Positions 18,326 to 30,790 of a stretch of DNA of 64,000 bases are shown in pieces. Position 1 is the first letter of the stretch, and each line of letters starts with the position of its first letter. Origin of the DNA: Conchocele bisecta (taxonomy: Eukaryota > Mollusca > Bivalvia > Lucinida > Thyasiridae); NCBI GenBank assembly GCA_029237695.1, contig CM055278.1, positions 68,067,188 through 68,131,187 on the forward strand. Direction: 5' to 3'. The translations under genes and the position numbers were made by a program. Below the pieces are notes generated by a model. It was not told where the DNA came from. It saw only the letters and a list, made by a program, of their open reading frames with translations, and made no database searches.

Positions 18326-18931
18326 ATGAACGAATAACCGTTTCCGAATACGCTTCCAATTGTCAATACCAATCCATCAACACTGTATCCAATTCGCGAA
18401 TTGGATGATATTGGTGAAAGAAGTTCAGATTTTAGGTTGGATAATATCGTCGCTATGCAGGATATTTTAGTTAGAGAATGTGAAAATAGAAAAAGAAACG
18501 CCAAAAAATATAAGCGCGTTGCAAATTTAGCAGAGGCATCTAGGATGGTTCTGGCAAGTTTATCTGTAATGAGTGGTGCGGGGACTGCTGCAACGCTATC
18601 TACAATTGTAACAGTTCCAATTGCTGGGGTTTTGAGTGGAATTACAGTTTTATCTGGAGTACTTTGTATGGTAATTAGAGTGGCTGGTGGAAAACTCGAG
18701 AAAAAAAGTAGAAAACATGATAGAATATCCGTTCTCGCTAGGTCTAAGAAAAATAGCATGGACGTTATGGTGTCCAAAGCGTTGGCGGATAATGAAATAT
18801 CAAATTTAGAATTTGAATCCGTGGTGGAGGAAATGGGGAGATATGAAGAATTAAAAAATGATATTAGAATCAAAGAGGAAATGTTACAGTACCACCTGCA
18901 GGAAATTGTGATATTTTATAATTTTTATTAA
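18326..18931 (+). pseudogene. small hydrophobic Polinton protein, copy 2
   Basis: It starts ATG at 18326, 9 bp after the fibre stop as in copy 1, but codon 4 is TAA (18335-18337; copy 1 has TCA). Beyond that it is open to 18931: YPIRELDDIGERSSDFRL, the KRNAKKYKRVANLAEAS region, two hydrophobic stretches, then KALADNEISNLEFESVVEEM and RYEELKNDIRIKEEM. It carries a perfect CCAATTCGCGAATTGG palindrome that is only half present in copy 1. Confidence 0.75.
18389..18404. repeat. CCAATT palindrome, site 13
   Basis: CCAATTCGCGAATTGG, perfect; the matching place in copy 1 (12039) has only CCAATTCACGAA. Confidence 0.9.
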
Positions 18932-19234
18932 TAATATTGGTGCAGTAAACAAATTTACATACCTATACAACATGTGTCTTTCACTGAGAATTACGCCGTA
19001 ATCGTATAACACATTTGGTCGAGGATTACGCTGTAATCACCTCACTAAGTGTTTATAAATATACTGAGTACACACCGTCTGTGTAAATCGATAGCCGTTT
19101 ACATACCATCGATACTGAGAAATACACTCGGCTATAAATAACCGTCTGTTTACCTCGGCTATAAATATACACATGTTCATAACCCGTGTAATTGGAACAT
19201 TGTCGTCTGCTTGGTGTTGTGATTACAACATAAC

Positions 19235-19620
19235 TTAATTAGTAGTGTTTTTTCTGTTCAATAATAATTTTTCAATATCTTTATAAGCGATATCGTAGAA
19301 ATGTATATTCGTAAACGAATCGTTGGGTTTTAGATTTTCAATTTTATATAATACACCTTAGTTTCATATCCGATACGCATTATCCGTCTTAATATTTGTA
19401 TTTGCCCCTTGTATAGTTCGCATAATTGCCGGTATAATATTGTAAATGCAACGTTTTTATCGGAGCGTAATAAATTACGCTGATATTTCATGTATTCGAT
19501 ATCGCCTAGTGTTTTCAATTTATAGAATATATATATAGGACTATAACCCCCGTATTCTTCGTAAACTTCTTCAACACAGTCATTATAAGCTTTAAATTCC
19601 CATTGTATTTTATTATCCAT
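19235..19620 (-). pseudogene. MDNKI protein, copy c
   Basis: It starts ATG at 19620 (MDNKIQWEFKAYNDCVEE) and shares LGDIEYMKYQRNLLRSDKNV and LYRQLCELYKGQI with copy b. One indel near 19335 creates a false stop at 19330; the other frame carries NDSFTNIHFYDIAYKDIEKL and ends at 19235-19237. It differs from copy b by about half of its residues outside the core block. Confidence 0.6.
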
Positions 19621-19659
19621 TTTCTCTAATAATAGTGGTATAATTGATAGTGTTTTTCC

Positions 19660-20065
19660 GTTCAATTTCCAATATAATTGGGACTACAATACCACTGTTT
19701 ATCATTCAATACCACCACCAACTTTTGGTTGGTGGTGGGAGGTACAATACAGCTCAATAACGTTACAACGTTAGTGGTATCATTTTGACTCCCTCTATAC
19801 TAAAAATCACAATATATTGGAATGTTTGTGTGTGCTGGTACACACTTTTGTTTATTGGATTTTAATATCCAATATATTAGAATTATTTTGAATATAAATT
19901 TGAAAATATTCAAAATTTCTAATATATTGGATGTTTACTGTTATTTATTTTTATCAATGTTTTTATGTTAGGGACTATTTTTTATCACAAACCCCCTTTG
20001 TGTAGAAACGTTGTTACCACCATTTAACGCCCCCAACGTTGATGGTATCATTTTGACTCCCTATA
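19660..20065. other. probable right-end region of Polinton copy 2
   Basis: It contains ACCACCAACTTTTGGTTGGTGG and two copies of GGTATCATTTTGACTCCCT (19779, 20044); a third lies at 14256 beyond copy b of the MDNKI gene. Their position outside the last gene in both copies suggests terminal or subterminal sequence. No matching left end is inside the window. Confidence 0.4.
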
Positions 20066-21054
20066 TACTACTCCTGGTGTCTTGCGATACGATCAGTAAC
20101 TTACGCAGTGTGTGTCAGTATTTCATCTGTATTAGACATAGCATGAAGGTACAACTCATTTCGGTCCTATCATTTGGCATAGTATTATATTTAGTATTGC
20201 AGTAAGGTCGTTTACTTGTTTCACTACATAGAATACATACTTCCTAGTTGAAACGAATTTTAAATATTTATTAACTGGATAACATAGACTTATACGCACA
20301 AGGTGTACATTTCTATACAGTGGAACCCCTCTAAACCGAACAACCTAGGGACTCCATTGTGTCTAATTTAGATGGATTTCAATATAATTTGTGTTATTGT
20401 CCTGTCTGTTCATAACATAAAATGACAACAATTGGCCATCGAGTGATTAGTTAGTTACAGTGGAATGTCTCTACACCGGGGTGTCCGGTTTAGTGAGGTT
20501 CCAATGTATATAAACCTCTAATCAACTTGAAACTGCTGTAATTTAAAAACAACCACAGACGTATAGAAAAAATATAGAGACATACATTATTGAATGACTA
20601 AGACACTGTTTCTGTTGCTGGCGCTGATGGTACGAAATTGGTACTAGTTGTAGTATGAAACCGAAATTTCCATTGACTGTTACAAAACACTTAGTTGGCG
20701 CTCATTTTAAGATCAACCACATATATGCATTTTGTATATTATAGTTCAGACAAGTGTACACTGTAATGTCCCATCCGAGTATTGATTTTCCATATCCTGT
20801 CTAACATTTAATCGTTAAATCTGGTAATATATAACTTGTTGGGGTTAAACGTTGCAATATGTAAAACAAGTAGAGCACAATGTTGCCCAGCGATTGGCGT
20901 AGACAGTACGGCGAACTATAAAGAAAGTGTGCGCAGTCCAGGAAAACATAAATTGTAAGACATAATTATAATGCAAGATGCATATGAAGTCTCAGACTTT
21001 CAACCGACGTTCGATACAGTAAGATACGGCAACATTATACATGCCTTTTTCTGA
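20066..21054. other. AT-rich host DNA with a TIR MITE
   Basis: 20318-20512 is bounded by ACAGTGGAACCCCTCTAAAC and the complement-like GTCCGGTTTAGTGAGGTTCC. This terminal inverted repeat family also occurs as small foldbacks at 45693 and 53160. The rest shows nothing coding. Confidence 0.5.
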
Positions 21055-21195
21055 TATTTCGAGGGGCCAAGTGACTGGTGCGGTATGGACCTGGCACCAG
21101 GTCAGGTTATTCTAATTTCAGGGATGAATATATATTTCTTTCGATGTAAATATTCCGTTCTGATTTTAGGATTTTCTCCCCAATGCAGCAGGTTA
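21055..21195. repeat. SINE-like repeat B, partial
   Basis: It contains GGGGCCAAGTGACTGGTG, GGTATGGACCTGGCACCAGG, TTCAGGGATGAATATA and AATGCAGCAGGTTAAA. Related copies lie at 26685, 56895, 57900 (inverted), 62840 and 63665. Confidence 0.7.
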
Positions 21196-21199
21196 AATG

Positions 21200-21345
21200 C
21201 CGGTGTAACGTGAGCCCCTTAAGTCCGTGAAAACTTTCAGCCTAACCAAGCGGCTTAAGGGGCTCACGCTGGGGTGTGTGAGCCCCTTAAGTCCGTGAAC
21301 ACCTTCAGCCTAGTCATAGCAGCTTAAAGGGCTCACGCTGGGGGG
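21200..21345. repeat. inverted repeat pair with GTGAGCCCCTTAAG
   Basis: GTGAGCCCCTTAAGTCCGTG and CTTAAGGGGCTCACGCTGG alternate twice in about 145 bp, giving two adjacent foldbacks; a poly-G run follows at 21341. Confidence 0.75.
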
Positions 21346-21589
21346 GGGGGTGAGAACTTTAAGCCCGTGGAAACCAATTTGTTGGTATATACACAATATG
21401 AATGGTAACGAAACGATGATATTACGCAATATGCACACCGCGTACCGTAGTTCTTCTACCAAATGGCGTATATTTATATGAATGTGCCGATATGTAACCG
21501 ACCGTGAGAAGTTGAAGCCTGTCTGTAAACTAATCTATAATCGGTGGCTTTGCAAACCCCTTTGTTGGTATATACCCAATGTGCCTATT

Positions 21590-21945
21590 AATAATGATAT
21601 TATGCAATATGTTCCAATATAAGGCAAAAAAAAACGTGAACTATATGGGAATGATTTCAATTTTCACGGCGGGGACAAAATCACCCGGCCATGAGAAGTT
21701 TCAGCCTGTCCGTAAACTTGATATATAGAGAACACATTGGTATTTTTTCACACCCCTGTGTTGGTATATACCCAATGTGCTTATTAATAACGATATTATG
21801 CAATATGTTCCAATATAAGGCAAAAAAAAACGTGAAATATATGGGAATGATTTCAATTTTCACGGCGGGGACAAAAGCACCCGGCCATGAGAAGTTTCAG
21901 CCTGTCCGTAAACTTGATATGTAGAGAACACATCGGTATTAGCTA
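21590..21945. repeat. ~196-bp direct duplication
   Basis: Two units carry GCAATATGTTCCAATATAAG, the GGCGGGGACAAAA region and CATGAGAAGTTTCAGCCTGT; a diverged third unit precedes them (21400-21560). Confidence 0.8.
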
Positions 21946-22229
21946 GTGGGACTTGAATCTGGGACACTTAGATCATTTATGCTCTACCCACTGTGCTGTT
22001 AGTACGGTCATATCAAACTGTCTTCGTAATCCAATAAATGCTGGAATAAAATTTTGATCATTAAATAGAGTGTAATTGCTTTACACCTTTTTTTGCTAGT
22101 TACTTCAAACTGCATAAGTGTGGTGAAACCCAATTAATTTGTTTTATCAAGGGTGGTGCAATTATGGTACAGCAAGAACTGCGTCTGTCGAACGCGGATT
22201 CCACCGGCGGCATATTGGAGAAACTGTTT

Positions 22230-22905
22230 AACCAACATTGTTAAGTCTTTTCAGTAGCCCTGTCAAGGTGAAAAGGTCAAGGTCATATAAATTATGGCAA
22301 GGCATGTGTAGCATACATACCAATGAATGAAGTGTGGAAATATTGAAGCAAATGATCAACTTATGTAGATGATATGGCTATTTTGAAAAACTGTTACGAA
22401 CTGTCAATGTCCAAAGGTCAAGGTCATATAAATTATGGCAAGGCAGGAGTAGCATACATACCAATGAATGAAGTGTTGAAATATTGAAGAAAATTATCAA
22501 CTTATGTAGATGATATGGCCAATTTGAGAAACTGTTACGAACTGGTTAACGCAAAATTGTTAAGTCTTTTCAGTAGCCCTATCAAGGTTAAAAGGTCAAG
22601 GTCATATAAATTATGACAAGGCAGGTGTATCATACATACCAATGAATGAAGTGTTGAAATATTGAAGCAAATGATCAATTTATGTAGATGATATGGCCAA
22701 TTTGAGAAACTGTTACGAACTGGTTAACACAAAATTGTTAAGTCTTTTCAGTAGCCCTGTCAAAATCAAAAGGTCAAGGTCATATAAATTATGGCAAGGC
22801 AGGTGTAGCACACATACCAATGAATGATGGGATGAATTATCGAAGCAGTTGAACAACTTATGTAGATGATATGGCCAGTTTGAGAAACTGTCACAAACTG
22901 ATTAA
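22230..22905. repeat. ~180-bp tandem repeat, four units
   Basis: AAAAGGTCAAGGTCATATAA recurs at about 22270, 22413, 22590 and 22770. Units also share GTAGATGATATGGCCAATTT; unit 2 lacks about 36 bp. GGACGGACAGACGGACGG simple repeat follows (22916-22942). Confidence 0.9.
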
Positions 22906-22999
22906 CGCAAAATGTGACGGACGGACAGACGGACGGACGGATGGTCCGAACACTATATGCAACCCGGCTGTTCGAAACCGGTGTTATAAAAAAGGAAAC

Positions 23000-25900
23000 A
23001 CTGCCATCATCATGCGTTATATACTGGTTATAGTTGCTTGTTTTCTCATGCAGTCACTGACACCTGTGATCACCCCTATCATAGAATACATGTATCTCAC
23101 CTTACTGAGGGTAATTATGTGTTTTATGGCAGCTGCGATATTGGGGATATTGGGAAATGAAAATTGTTGTCTGCTTATTATCAGTGTTATATTTATTAAT
23201 GGAACAAAACTTGTTTTGGAAATTATTTTTTTCTGAATAAATATTGTTGTCTTAATATTTTTTGAAAACACATTTATCTCCCATGGCCTCTTAATTATGG
23301 AACTATGTCATACAAACAAGACAAAATAATTCCAATTGTCAGAGTGGGGTAATACATTGTGATTATGTCTTATACTATTAATGAGTGGGATTTGGCTTGG
23401 GGACCTTCCATACGATGGTTATATCTTGTGATGTATGCATGTACTATTTATTATAGAGTAATATGGTTATAAAGTATGTATATAATAATTTGCATAGTAT
23501 GAATATATACTGTACAATATCTTTTAATTCATAGTTCACTTTTTTCAGAAGTCAGTTTAATTAGTAGATAAATAATACACCTTGTCAATTTGAAGTACAA
23601 TTTGTTTATTGTCACCTGGATGACAGGATGTTTTGATAGGCGAGGTACAAACAATAGTGCATGTGCCATAAACACCTAATTATTATCAGAAAGGTGAGAT
23701 AATACACCTTTGGTTAATCACAGGTATAATAAGCCACGAGAATACAAGAAACTTGATGCATAACCAGCATAGACTAGCAAATACTATTCATTAAAAGTTA
23801 GGTAAGAAACGGTACCTCATGATCGAATCAATGGCCCGGCCTTAAATTACATTAGCTTTTCACAGGCCTTTTAAACACCAATACATCAAATAAAATCTGA
23901 TATTTCTATTTCAAGTTAGGATTGCATCTATACATATTTCACAACAACTGGCTAGTCTATTAATAGGCGAGAGACTGTCGGCTTTCGCGAGATTTCGAGT
24001 GGCTTCATTATGTTCATAGTACGTCGCTGCATGCATATATAAACACGCGCCTGTGTGTAAATGACTAATAGTAGCATGAATACAATGTGAGCCAGTACAG
24101 ATAGGAACAGTGGTGATATGAAAAAGAACAGATAGGATAGTATAGGATAGTAAAAGTGAATGTTCTTCATCAGTTTATATTAAACTGGGAAATAATAAGT
24201 GAAACCGGACTCAGTTCAAGTGTCAGTGTATTGTGTTTCGCTAATTGGTTTTAACAGGAAATATATATTCTACATGTAATAGGTATTCTCGTGCGGACGC
24301 AAGTAATTGTGGCCACGTTTGCCACGATGTGTAAATCGGAAACAGGCAAGTGCCCTATTATATATATTCAAATACGTACATTCAGCACTTCATGTCCTGT
24401 TTGTTAAAAATAAATATTTGGTAATATATGGTTAACATTTATCCATACTATGTTAATAAGTGACGTGTAATATTTCGACTGTCTTCGTCCGCAGAATTGT
24501 TACAGTAACGCTGAGAGGTAACTATTACTTATTGTTTATAAATACGATATATATGCATTTGTGTTTACTGGTTTGTAAATTAATATACTTGTAGGTCCGC
24601 GTACAGGGCTTGTGTCGGCTTCTGTGATATTACTATTGGAATTATAGTTTATTTTCTAGAAATACCGTTGAATCAGTTTTGACCCGTAGATGCGAATCTA
24701 GTTAATGCAGAATGCACAAATTGTTATCATTTTCTATTAGGCTTATCCAAACCTGGTAATATAGTAATGTTATTAAATAAACCATATATTACCACCATTA
24801 TAATTACCGTCTAAGTGGAAATAATAAACGTTCAATATAATTGAGTGCGTCTTTGTTGTACATTTCACTCGTCCATCTTATCAGCTCCACATGTGGAAGA
24901 ATCAGACCTAGGACCCAGTAAATGATCCATTCGAAAAACATTGCCCCACCTACCCATTTCTGTTAGACTATATCGGGATAAAACGATATATAGTCTAATA
25001 TAGATGGATGGGTGGGGTAATGCTTTTAGAATGGGTAATTTACTAAGTCGTTAGGTACCAGTCCACCTAACTTTGAAACCTTTTTAGAAAATCTGAGCCG
25101 AGCGAGCACTTCTGAATTTTTTTTTTCTAAGACACCATCTTCACATATTCACAGAGGATTGCTGTATACACTTGTTACATATATGTCAAGAAACTTTAGT
25201 AACTAACTACACGAGTCAAATTGACATACAGCATTACATTTTATAATGTGTAAAAGTTAGCATGTGGTGGTAAATTTCCGCACTTATTCCATCACGGTCA
25301 CGGCCGCTGGACCCAATGTGCCAGAGAGCTATGTGACATGCGGAGTTTGCAATAACAAATAATATGTGCGTAAATTATACATGTATACCTGCCCACACTG
25401 ATCATAGGCATCACGGGACGGTTGAAAATAACAAAAATTGACCGATTTTCTGAGGGCTGCGGGCGAATTATCAAAATATCCGCCTCTCGCAATCAGCTAA
25501 GGAGGCTCTTCCGACAAATATTGAAAAATACTCGCATATGAAGTACAAATCGCGCGCCACAATAAAAATGCAGTAACCGCATCAGCTGTGTATATTTAAT
25601 TGTTTACAATGTTACCCCACCCACCTATTTTTTGCTAGAAATGTTAACATGACTGAATTTGTTGGAATTGTTTTCACGAACACATGCGGCACACGTGCTT
25701 TGCTGTGACTTGTTCTGTCACGTGTAACACCAAACAATTTCCTGAAAATGATTCAAAAGTGAGGTCATAACCACCTCAAATATTCGCAACAAATGCCTGA
25801 AAAATACCTTAAGCTCTGACGTGAAACCGTACCGGCTAGACAGCACAGCATGCGCCATTTTCCCAGATGTCAAAATCAACTGAGTATGAAATACTCTAAG

Positions 25901-26390
25901 GCCAAACAAAAAAATAGTTGTGTTTCCGGTAACTGCTCCCAAAATATGCTGGGTCGGTCTGTTTTTTTTTTTAAATATGTATGTCCCTCCATACCTAGCC
26001 GCACACTGTCCCGTGAGACCATAGTCTGTACTGGTACGGAGTGTTTTGTTTTCGAGCTACAACCATGTTTCAGACTGGTATAATTGCGCCCCAAACACCA
26101 AACACACATTTCGAGCAGGAAATGCGTACAAGTTTGAATCTGAATATGCTCACAGATGACAGTTTAGCACATACGTTTACACATACTTGTTTTTGTAAGC
26201 TGTAAATATCATAGGATGTTGAGTATTTAATTTTACGTCACATTCATACACCACTGTCAGGCAGTTCTAACATAAATGGGTGGATGGGCTAATGTTTTTC
26301 GAACGGGTCATTTACTGGGTCCTATAGTTCCGAGTCTTCCATCTGTGATTAGCTCGACTATTCTACATATTGTATGAATAGGGATAGCGT
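23000..26390. other. repeat-poor intron or intergenic DNA
   Basis: AT-rich, no exon with matching splice sites found. The plus-strand frame at 23011-23236 is hydrophobic but lies behind a repeat tail and is not convincing. 24945-25025 and 26276-26330 share a diverged TGGGTGGGGTAATG / TTTACTGGGTCCTA repeat. Confidence 0.4.
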
Positions 26391-26404
26391 ATGTCATGAC
26401 CCAT

Positions 26405-26405
26405 T

Positions 26406-26441
<36 letters not shown>

Positions 26442-26442
26442 T
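26405..26442. repeat. GTCGGC hexanucleotide microsatellite
   Basis: About six perfect units of GTCGGC in AT-rich surroundings. Confidence 0.9.
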
Positions 26443-26684
26443 AAATATGTTGATCAAGTTGTATCTTCAGTACGATGGCATGCATCACAAATTCCACTGC
26501 CAAATGCATGACCTTCAAGTGAAATTGGTGGGTGGCAGGTGGGAGAATGCGATGGATAATTTAACGATCGGGGTTGATGCTTACTGGAACTCTGACTGGA
26601 GACCTGGTTTGGCCCTCACATACGTATTTTGTATGTGACAGTTGAATATTACGATTATTCCTAATCCTATTTTAGGGCAAGGGG

Positions 26685-26895
26685 CCAAGTGACTTCGGTG
26701 TGGTATGGACCTGGCACCAGGTTATTCTAATTTCAGGGCTGAATATATTTTTTCTCGATGCAAATATTCTGTTCTGATTTTGGGACCCCTCCCCCTCCAA
26801 ATGCAGCAGGTTAAAATTGGGTCTCACCCGTTTGCCCGGCCTTATATGACCATAGCTGTTGATAGACCGTTACACACCAATAAACAAATACACAT
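26685..26895. repeat. SINE-like repeat B, near full
   Basis: It has the AAGTGACTTCGGTGTGGTAT head, a C-rich middle, ATGCAGCAGGTTAAAAT, a GTTTGCCCGGCCTTATATGA box and the tail TTACACACCAATAAACAAAT. Mobile origin is inferred from the copies in this window. Confidence 0.7.
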
Positions 26896-27005
26896 CAAAT
26901 GAAATTGACGTACGATTTTACTTGGTTAACGTTTTTGAGTATGTTTGTATCTTCAATACAAGTATGCCTACAAACATCACACTTTCACATAACAATGGCA
27001 CTATA

Positions 27006-27155
27006 GGGTTAACTGTATTGTAATTTTGAAATTTGCAGCGTATATCAGAAAATGATTGGTCGGAAAATGTATTTAATGACGACATAAACATGTTTTCCGA
27101 CCTATCATTTTCTGATATACGCCGCAAATTTCAAAATTACAATGCGGTTAACCTA
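27006..27155. repeat. foldback element
   Basis: Arms of about 60 bp (GTATATCAGAAAATGATTGG with its complement) surround a short centre; the ends read GGTTAACTGTATTG and CAATGCGGTTAACC. Confidence 0.85.
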
Positions 27156-28230
27156 TTTCTAATGCACTCCTTTACTACTGGCGTAGGAATACATATTGAA
27201 ATAATTTGCGACCGTGCATCAACAATGATATACCTGTAATGTATGACCATCAGCCAAACAGAGTGCGTGATATGCATAGAGTGCATTAGAAAGTGGCATG
27301 TATCACAATCCACTGCAAACTCATGACCTTCAAGTGACCATGACCTACTTTTGCCCACTTACTTAGCAGTTTTCCTCTTAACGTGTTATTTGATAAAGGT
27401 TGTGTCTTCAGTACTATTAGGCATACAGCCACCATACTTGCATGTAGTCATGACCCAGTGCCAATCCACGCTAGACTCGTAACCTTCAAGTAACCCTGGC
27501 CTACTCTTGTCCATTTATTTAACAATCTGCCTTGGTTAAAGTTTTTGATCGAGTTTGTATCTTCAATATTATTAGACATATAGCCACCATACCTGCAAAT
27601 AATCAGTACACAGTGGCATACGTATCACAACCCACTGTACTGCCAAACGTATGACCTTCAAGTGACGTTGGCCTACGTTTGCCCATTTACTTAAATGTGT
27701 TATTACATCATCGCCTGCATTAACAAGATGTCAACGTGCCTGAACATATATTGGCAATATCAACTCGAAAAAATCAAGCAGTTTGATTGAATGTGCCTGA
27801 ACTGTACCACAGCTCAGGCCCACCCAATCAAGCCGCTTACCTTCAACAGAAAAGTCATGTAGTTTGTAATAAACACATTTACACATTATTGACAATATTA
27901 GCACAGCTCAGGCTCAGCCAATCAAGCTGCTTACTTTCAAACACAATATTCAAGTATTTTGTAATAAACACATTTACAAATGTTGGCAAGATTACTGCAG
28001 GTGGGGTGCATTACTGAGAAATTCTGCCCCCAACCACTACAGCGGAGGGGGCATATAGTGTTGCCATGGTTACCCATGTACGTCCATCGTGTCCGATTCG
28101 TTGGTCATAAACCCTATAACCCACAAAACGTTTCAACTTATACCGTAGTAAATAGAGGTTTAACAGAGGGGTTGGGATGGGCATGGGGGCTTCGAATGTT
28201 GAAAATTCTAATAATAACATAGGCAATTAA
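27156..28230. other. diverged ~190-bp repeat region
   Basis: Phrases such as ATGACCTTCAAGTGAC and CTACTTTTGCCCA return every 150-200 bp from 27310 to 27680, and a CAGCTCAGGC unit occurs at 27810 and 27900. No gene seen. Confidence 0.5.
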
Positions 28231-28720
28231 GCCCACTCAGTAGGCACAAAATCTTCTTTATATCAGAGACATCACCAGCGACATTTCCTGGCAAAATAAA
28301 TATTTATTCACCATTTCCCCACGTATTGATGGGCATTATTATACATTTTATATCAGAGGTAAATATCCCCACTGATATCAGGGGCGATAACCGTGCTTCC
28401 TTAAAATGATAACGGACTTTACTAATTATTCTCTGTATTTATATTTTGATGTGCAAGGAACAGACTTTATAATATGTCGAAAATACTATTTTGTTCAGGT
28501 GAGTCATTTAATTTGTATAAATAATCAAAAAATATCATGCCTCATTTGCATATGAAAAAGGCCTGATACCACCGCGCGTCACTATCAGTAAAATAAATAT
28601 TACTAAATGATTATATCTGTATAGCGGGCACTCGTAATTTTTAGAACTGGTGGAATAGTGACACAAATATACACTTATTTAATTCCTACAGTTTGTGCCC
28701 TCTGAGTGGGCATGTACCTT
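28231..28720 (-). mobile_element. MITE A (~500 bp), inverted copy
   Basis: It runs from GCCCACTCAGTAGGCAC to GAGTGGGCATGTACCTT followed by TA; the left tip is truncated. The interior matches the copies at 31415, 35154, 48352 and 53350, read in reverse. Confidence 0.8.
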
Positions 28721-30360
28721 TACTATAAGTTGTATACACTATGTATATATATACTAGTACACTTTATTGACAGGGTATATTCATTTCAGATTATATTTAG
28801 GACCATAAGGTTAGCGTTTTTATTACCACGACCATTATGACAAAATACCGCCTTACACATACAGTTACCTCTATTTAAAGACACTGGGTCTCATATATGC
28901 GCAGAAGTAATGAAACCGATTAGTAAATCTAGTTTAATCTTAGATTTATATCGTATGTATGAACCCAATTTATATTTCGGGATCGGGATTTGATAATAAA
29001 AGTATTTATACGAAAGCCTGCTGTTGTGCAATCCATGGTTACTAATTTACCTTTATTTAAGTTAAAAATTTAAAAATAAAGTTATTGATAAAACGAATAA
29101 TAACCAATTTCTATAAGGGATCTTATACAATATGTGTGGCGGTGACGGATGAAAAGGCTTTTTGGGTTTTGTGATCAGTGTAGATCCAGATCAGCCTGTG
29201 CATCCGCACGATATTTATAAATATACTTCCTTATAGTTCGCCCTACTTTCTAAGCCAATCGCTGGCCAGTATCGGGCTACCCATATTTCACATATTGCAA
29301 TATCTAACCCCAATAAGCATACATGTATTACCAAATTTAATCATTAATTGTTCGACAGGAAATGGAAAATCAATACTCCCCGATGGGAGATGCGTAATAA
29401 AATTTGGTTGAACTATAAATATGCTATTGCTGACACATTGGACTTTTAAGGAACTAAATGCTGCGATCGCTAGCACTCCCTCACATCTAATTCCTTAAAA
29501 ATATAATAGGTGAACAATAACTTATACATATTGACACCTCGTGAGTTCACATATGTTAGTGCCGGTGTAACATTAAATGTTGACCCCCGTTGAAAAATTA
29601 CCCACCCATACTTGAAACATTGACCCTCGTTAAAATCTGATAACCAACAGTCGGATCATATTTCAACATTAAAAAATGACCCCTTTTCAATTTTCAACAC
29701 TGTGAATTATAACCAGATTATGTGGAGACCAGGGGCGTATCTGGAGGGTCGGGGGGGGGGGGCTGGGTTGCATCCCCCCCCTGCCCCCCGTTCAGCCACG
29801 GAGTTTACATAGATCACAGCTTACCACCAGTTGGAGTCTGAATTTAAATGCCGTAAAACACAGGAAAGTGCATTTTGAAGAGCTCGAAAATAGGACAACC
29901 CCACCCCCACCCACCTCCAAATGCTGGATTCGCCCCTGGACACGGATCGACAGGCAGGCCACGTTATTCGGCTGATTAACTCATGCTGTGCACTCGTTTA
30001 CATGGTATGGGATCACGTGGTCTATTGTTACACTGGATTAATGGCGGCTCCCATGAGGTATCATGTAAATATTATTTTTCATCAATACAACTGCGGTTTC
30101 TTCCTTTTAATGATGACCATGTTCCATATTAACACTAGGAGTCTGCCAATACCAAATTTAGCAGCATTACTTATGCTGTAGTTAGTCTGAACATTCTTCA
30201 GATAAATTTGAATAACGTACAATAATTACAGCAGAATGTAAACTAAGATGTATCGTTTGCTGATCTAAAAACATCCGATCCGACAGATCGGGAGTCATCA
30301 GCGATGGGTTTCCATATGTCTATTTTAGAATGGGTTTCCGGAAATGAATAGCAAGTGTAT
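28721..30360. other. AT-rich DNA with one G/C-run foldback
   Basis: 29727-29942 is bounded by CCAGGGGCGTATCTGGAGG and CTGGATTCGCCCCTGG, a diverged inverted repeat with G and C runs inside; 61930-62212 is a relative. Otherwise nothing coding. Confidence 0.5.
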
Positions 30361-30369
30361 ATTGTACGG

Positions 30370-30790
30370 TGTTCCGGTTAGGCCATCGTACTATCGCTAT
30401 CGGGTCGATACTACGATAGCACGATAACGATAGTACGATATCACAATACTAAGATGACGATAGTACGATGACATGGTGGCGTCAGTACGCTATCGCGACA
30501 ACGATACTACAATACTACGATAACTATAGTACCATACTACGATGACGATGCTACGATGACGATAGTGTGATACTACTCACGACAGTACATATACGATAGT
30601 ACGATACTACAATGGCGATAGTACGATATTACGAGAACGATACTACAATATAATATCGCACTATCGTCATCGTGCTAGGGTAATATCGCGGTATAGTTAT
30701 CGTGCTATCGTACTATCGCCAGTATGGCCTCGTAGTATCGCCATCGTAGTATCGGGATATCCTACTATCGTTATCGTGCTATCCTGGGTC
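30370..30790. repeat. degenerate ACGATAGTACGATA array, partly inverted
   Basis: Units of 9-12 bp (CGATAGTACGATA, ATACTACGATGACG) run to about 30650 and then appear mostly as the complement (TATCGTGCTATCGT, ATCGCCATCGTAGTAT) to 30790, so the whole block can fold back. Confidence 0.8.

Noticed and set aside
1..20065. Adenain-type maturation protease expected in a Polinton
   Set aside because: No frame with the His/Asp/Gln/Cys pattern was found; it may be deleted or lie left of the window.
22871..23236. 121-residue frame with hydrophobic segments
   Set aside because: Its first third is the 180-bp repeat and a GGAC simple repeat; no splice or promoter support.
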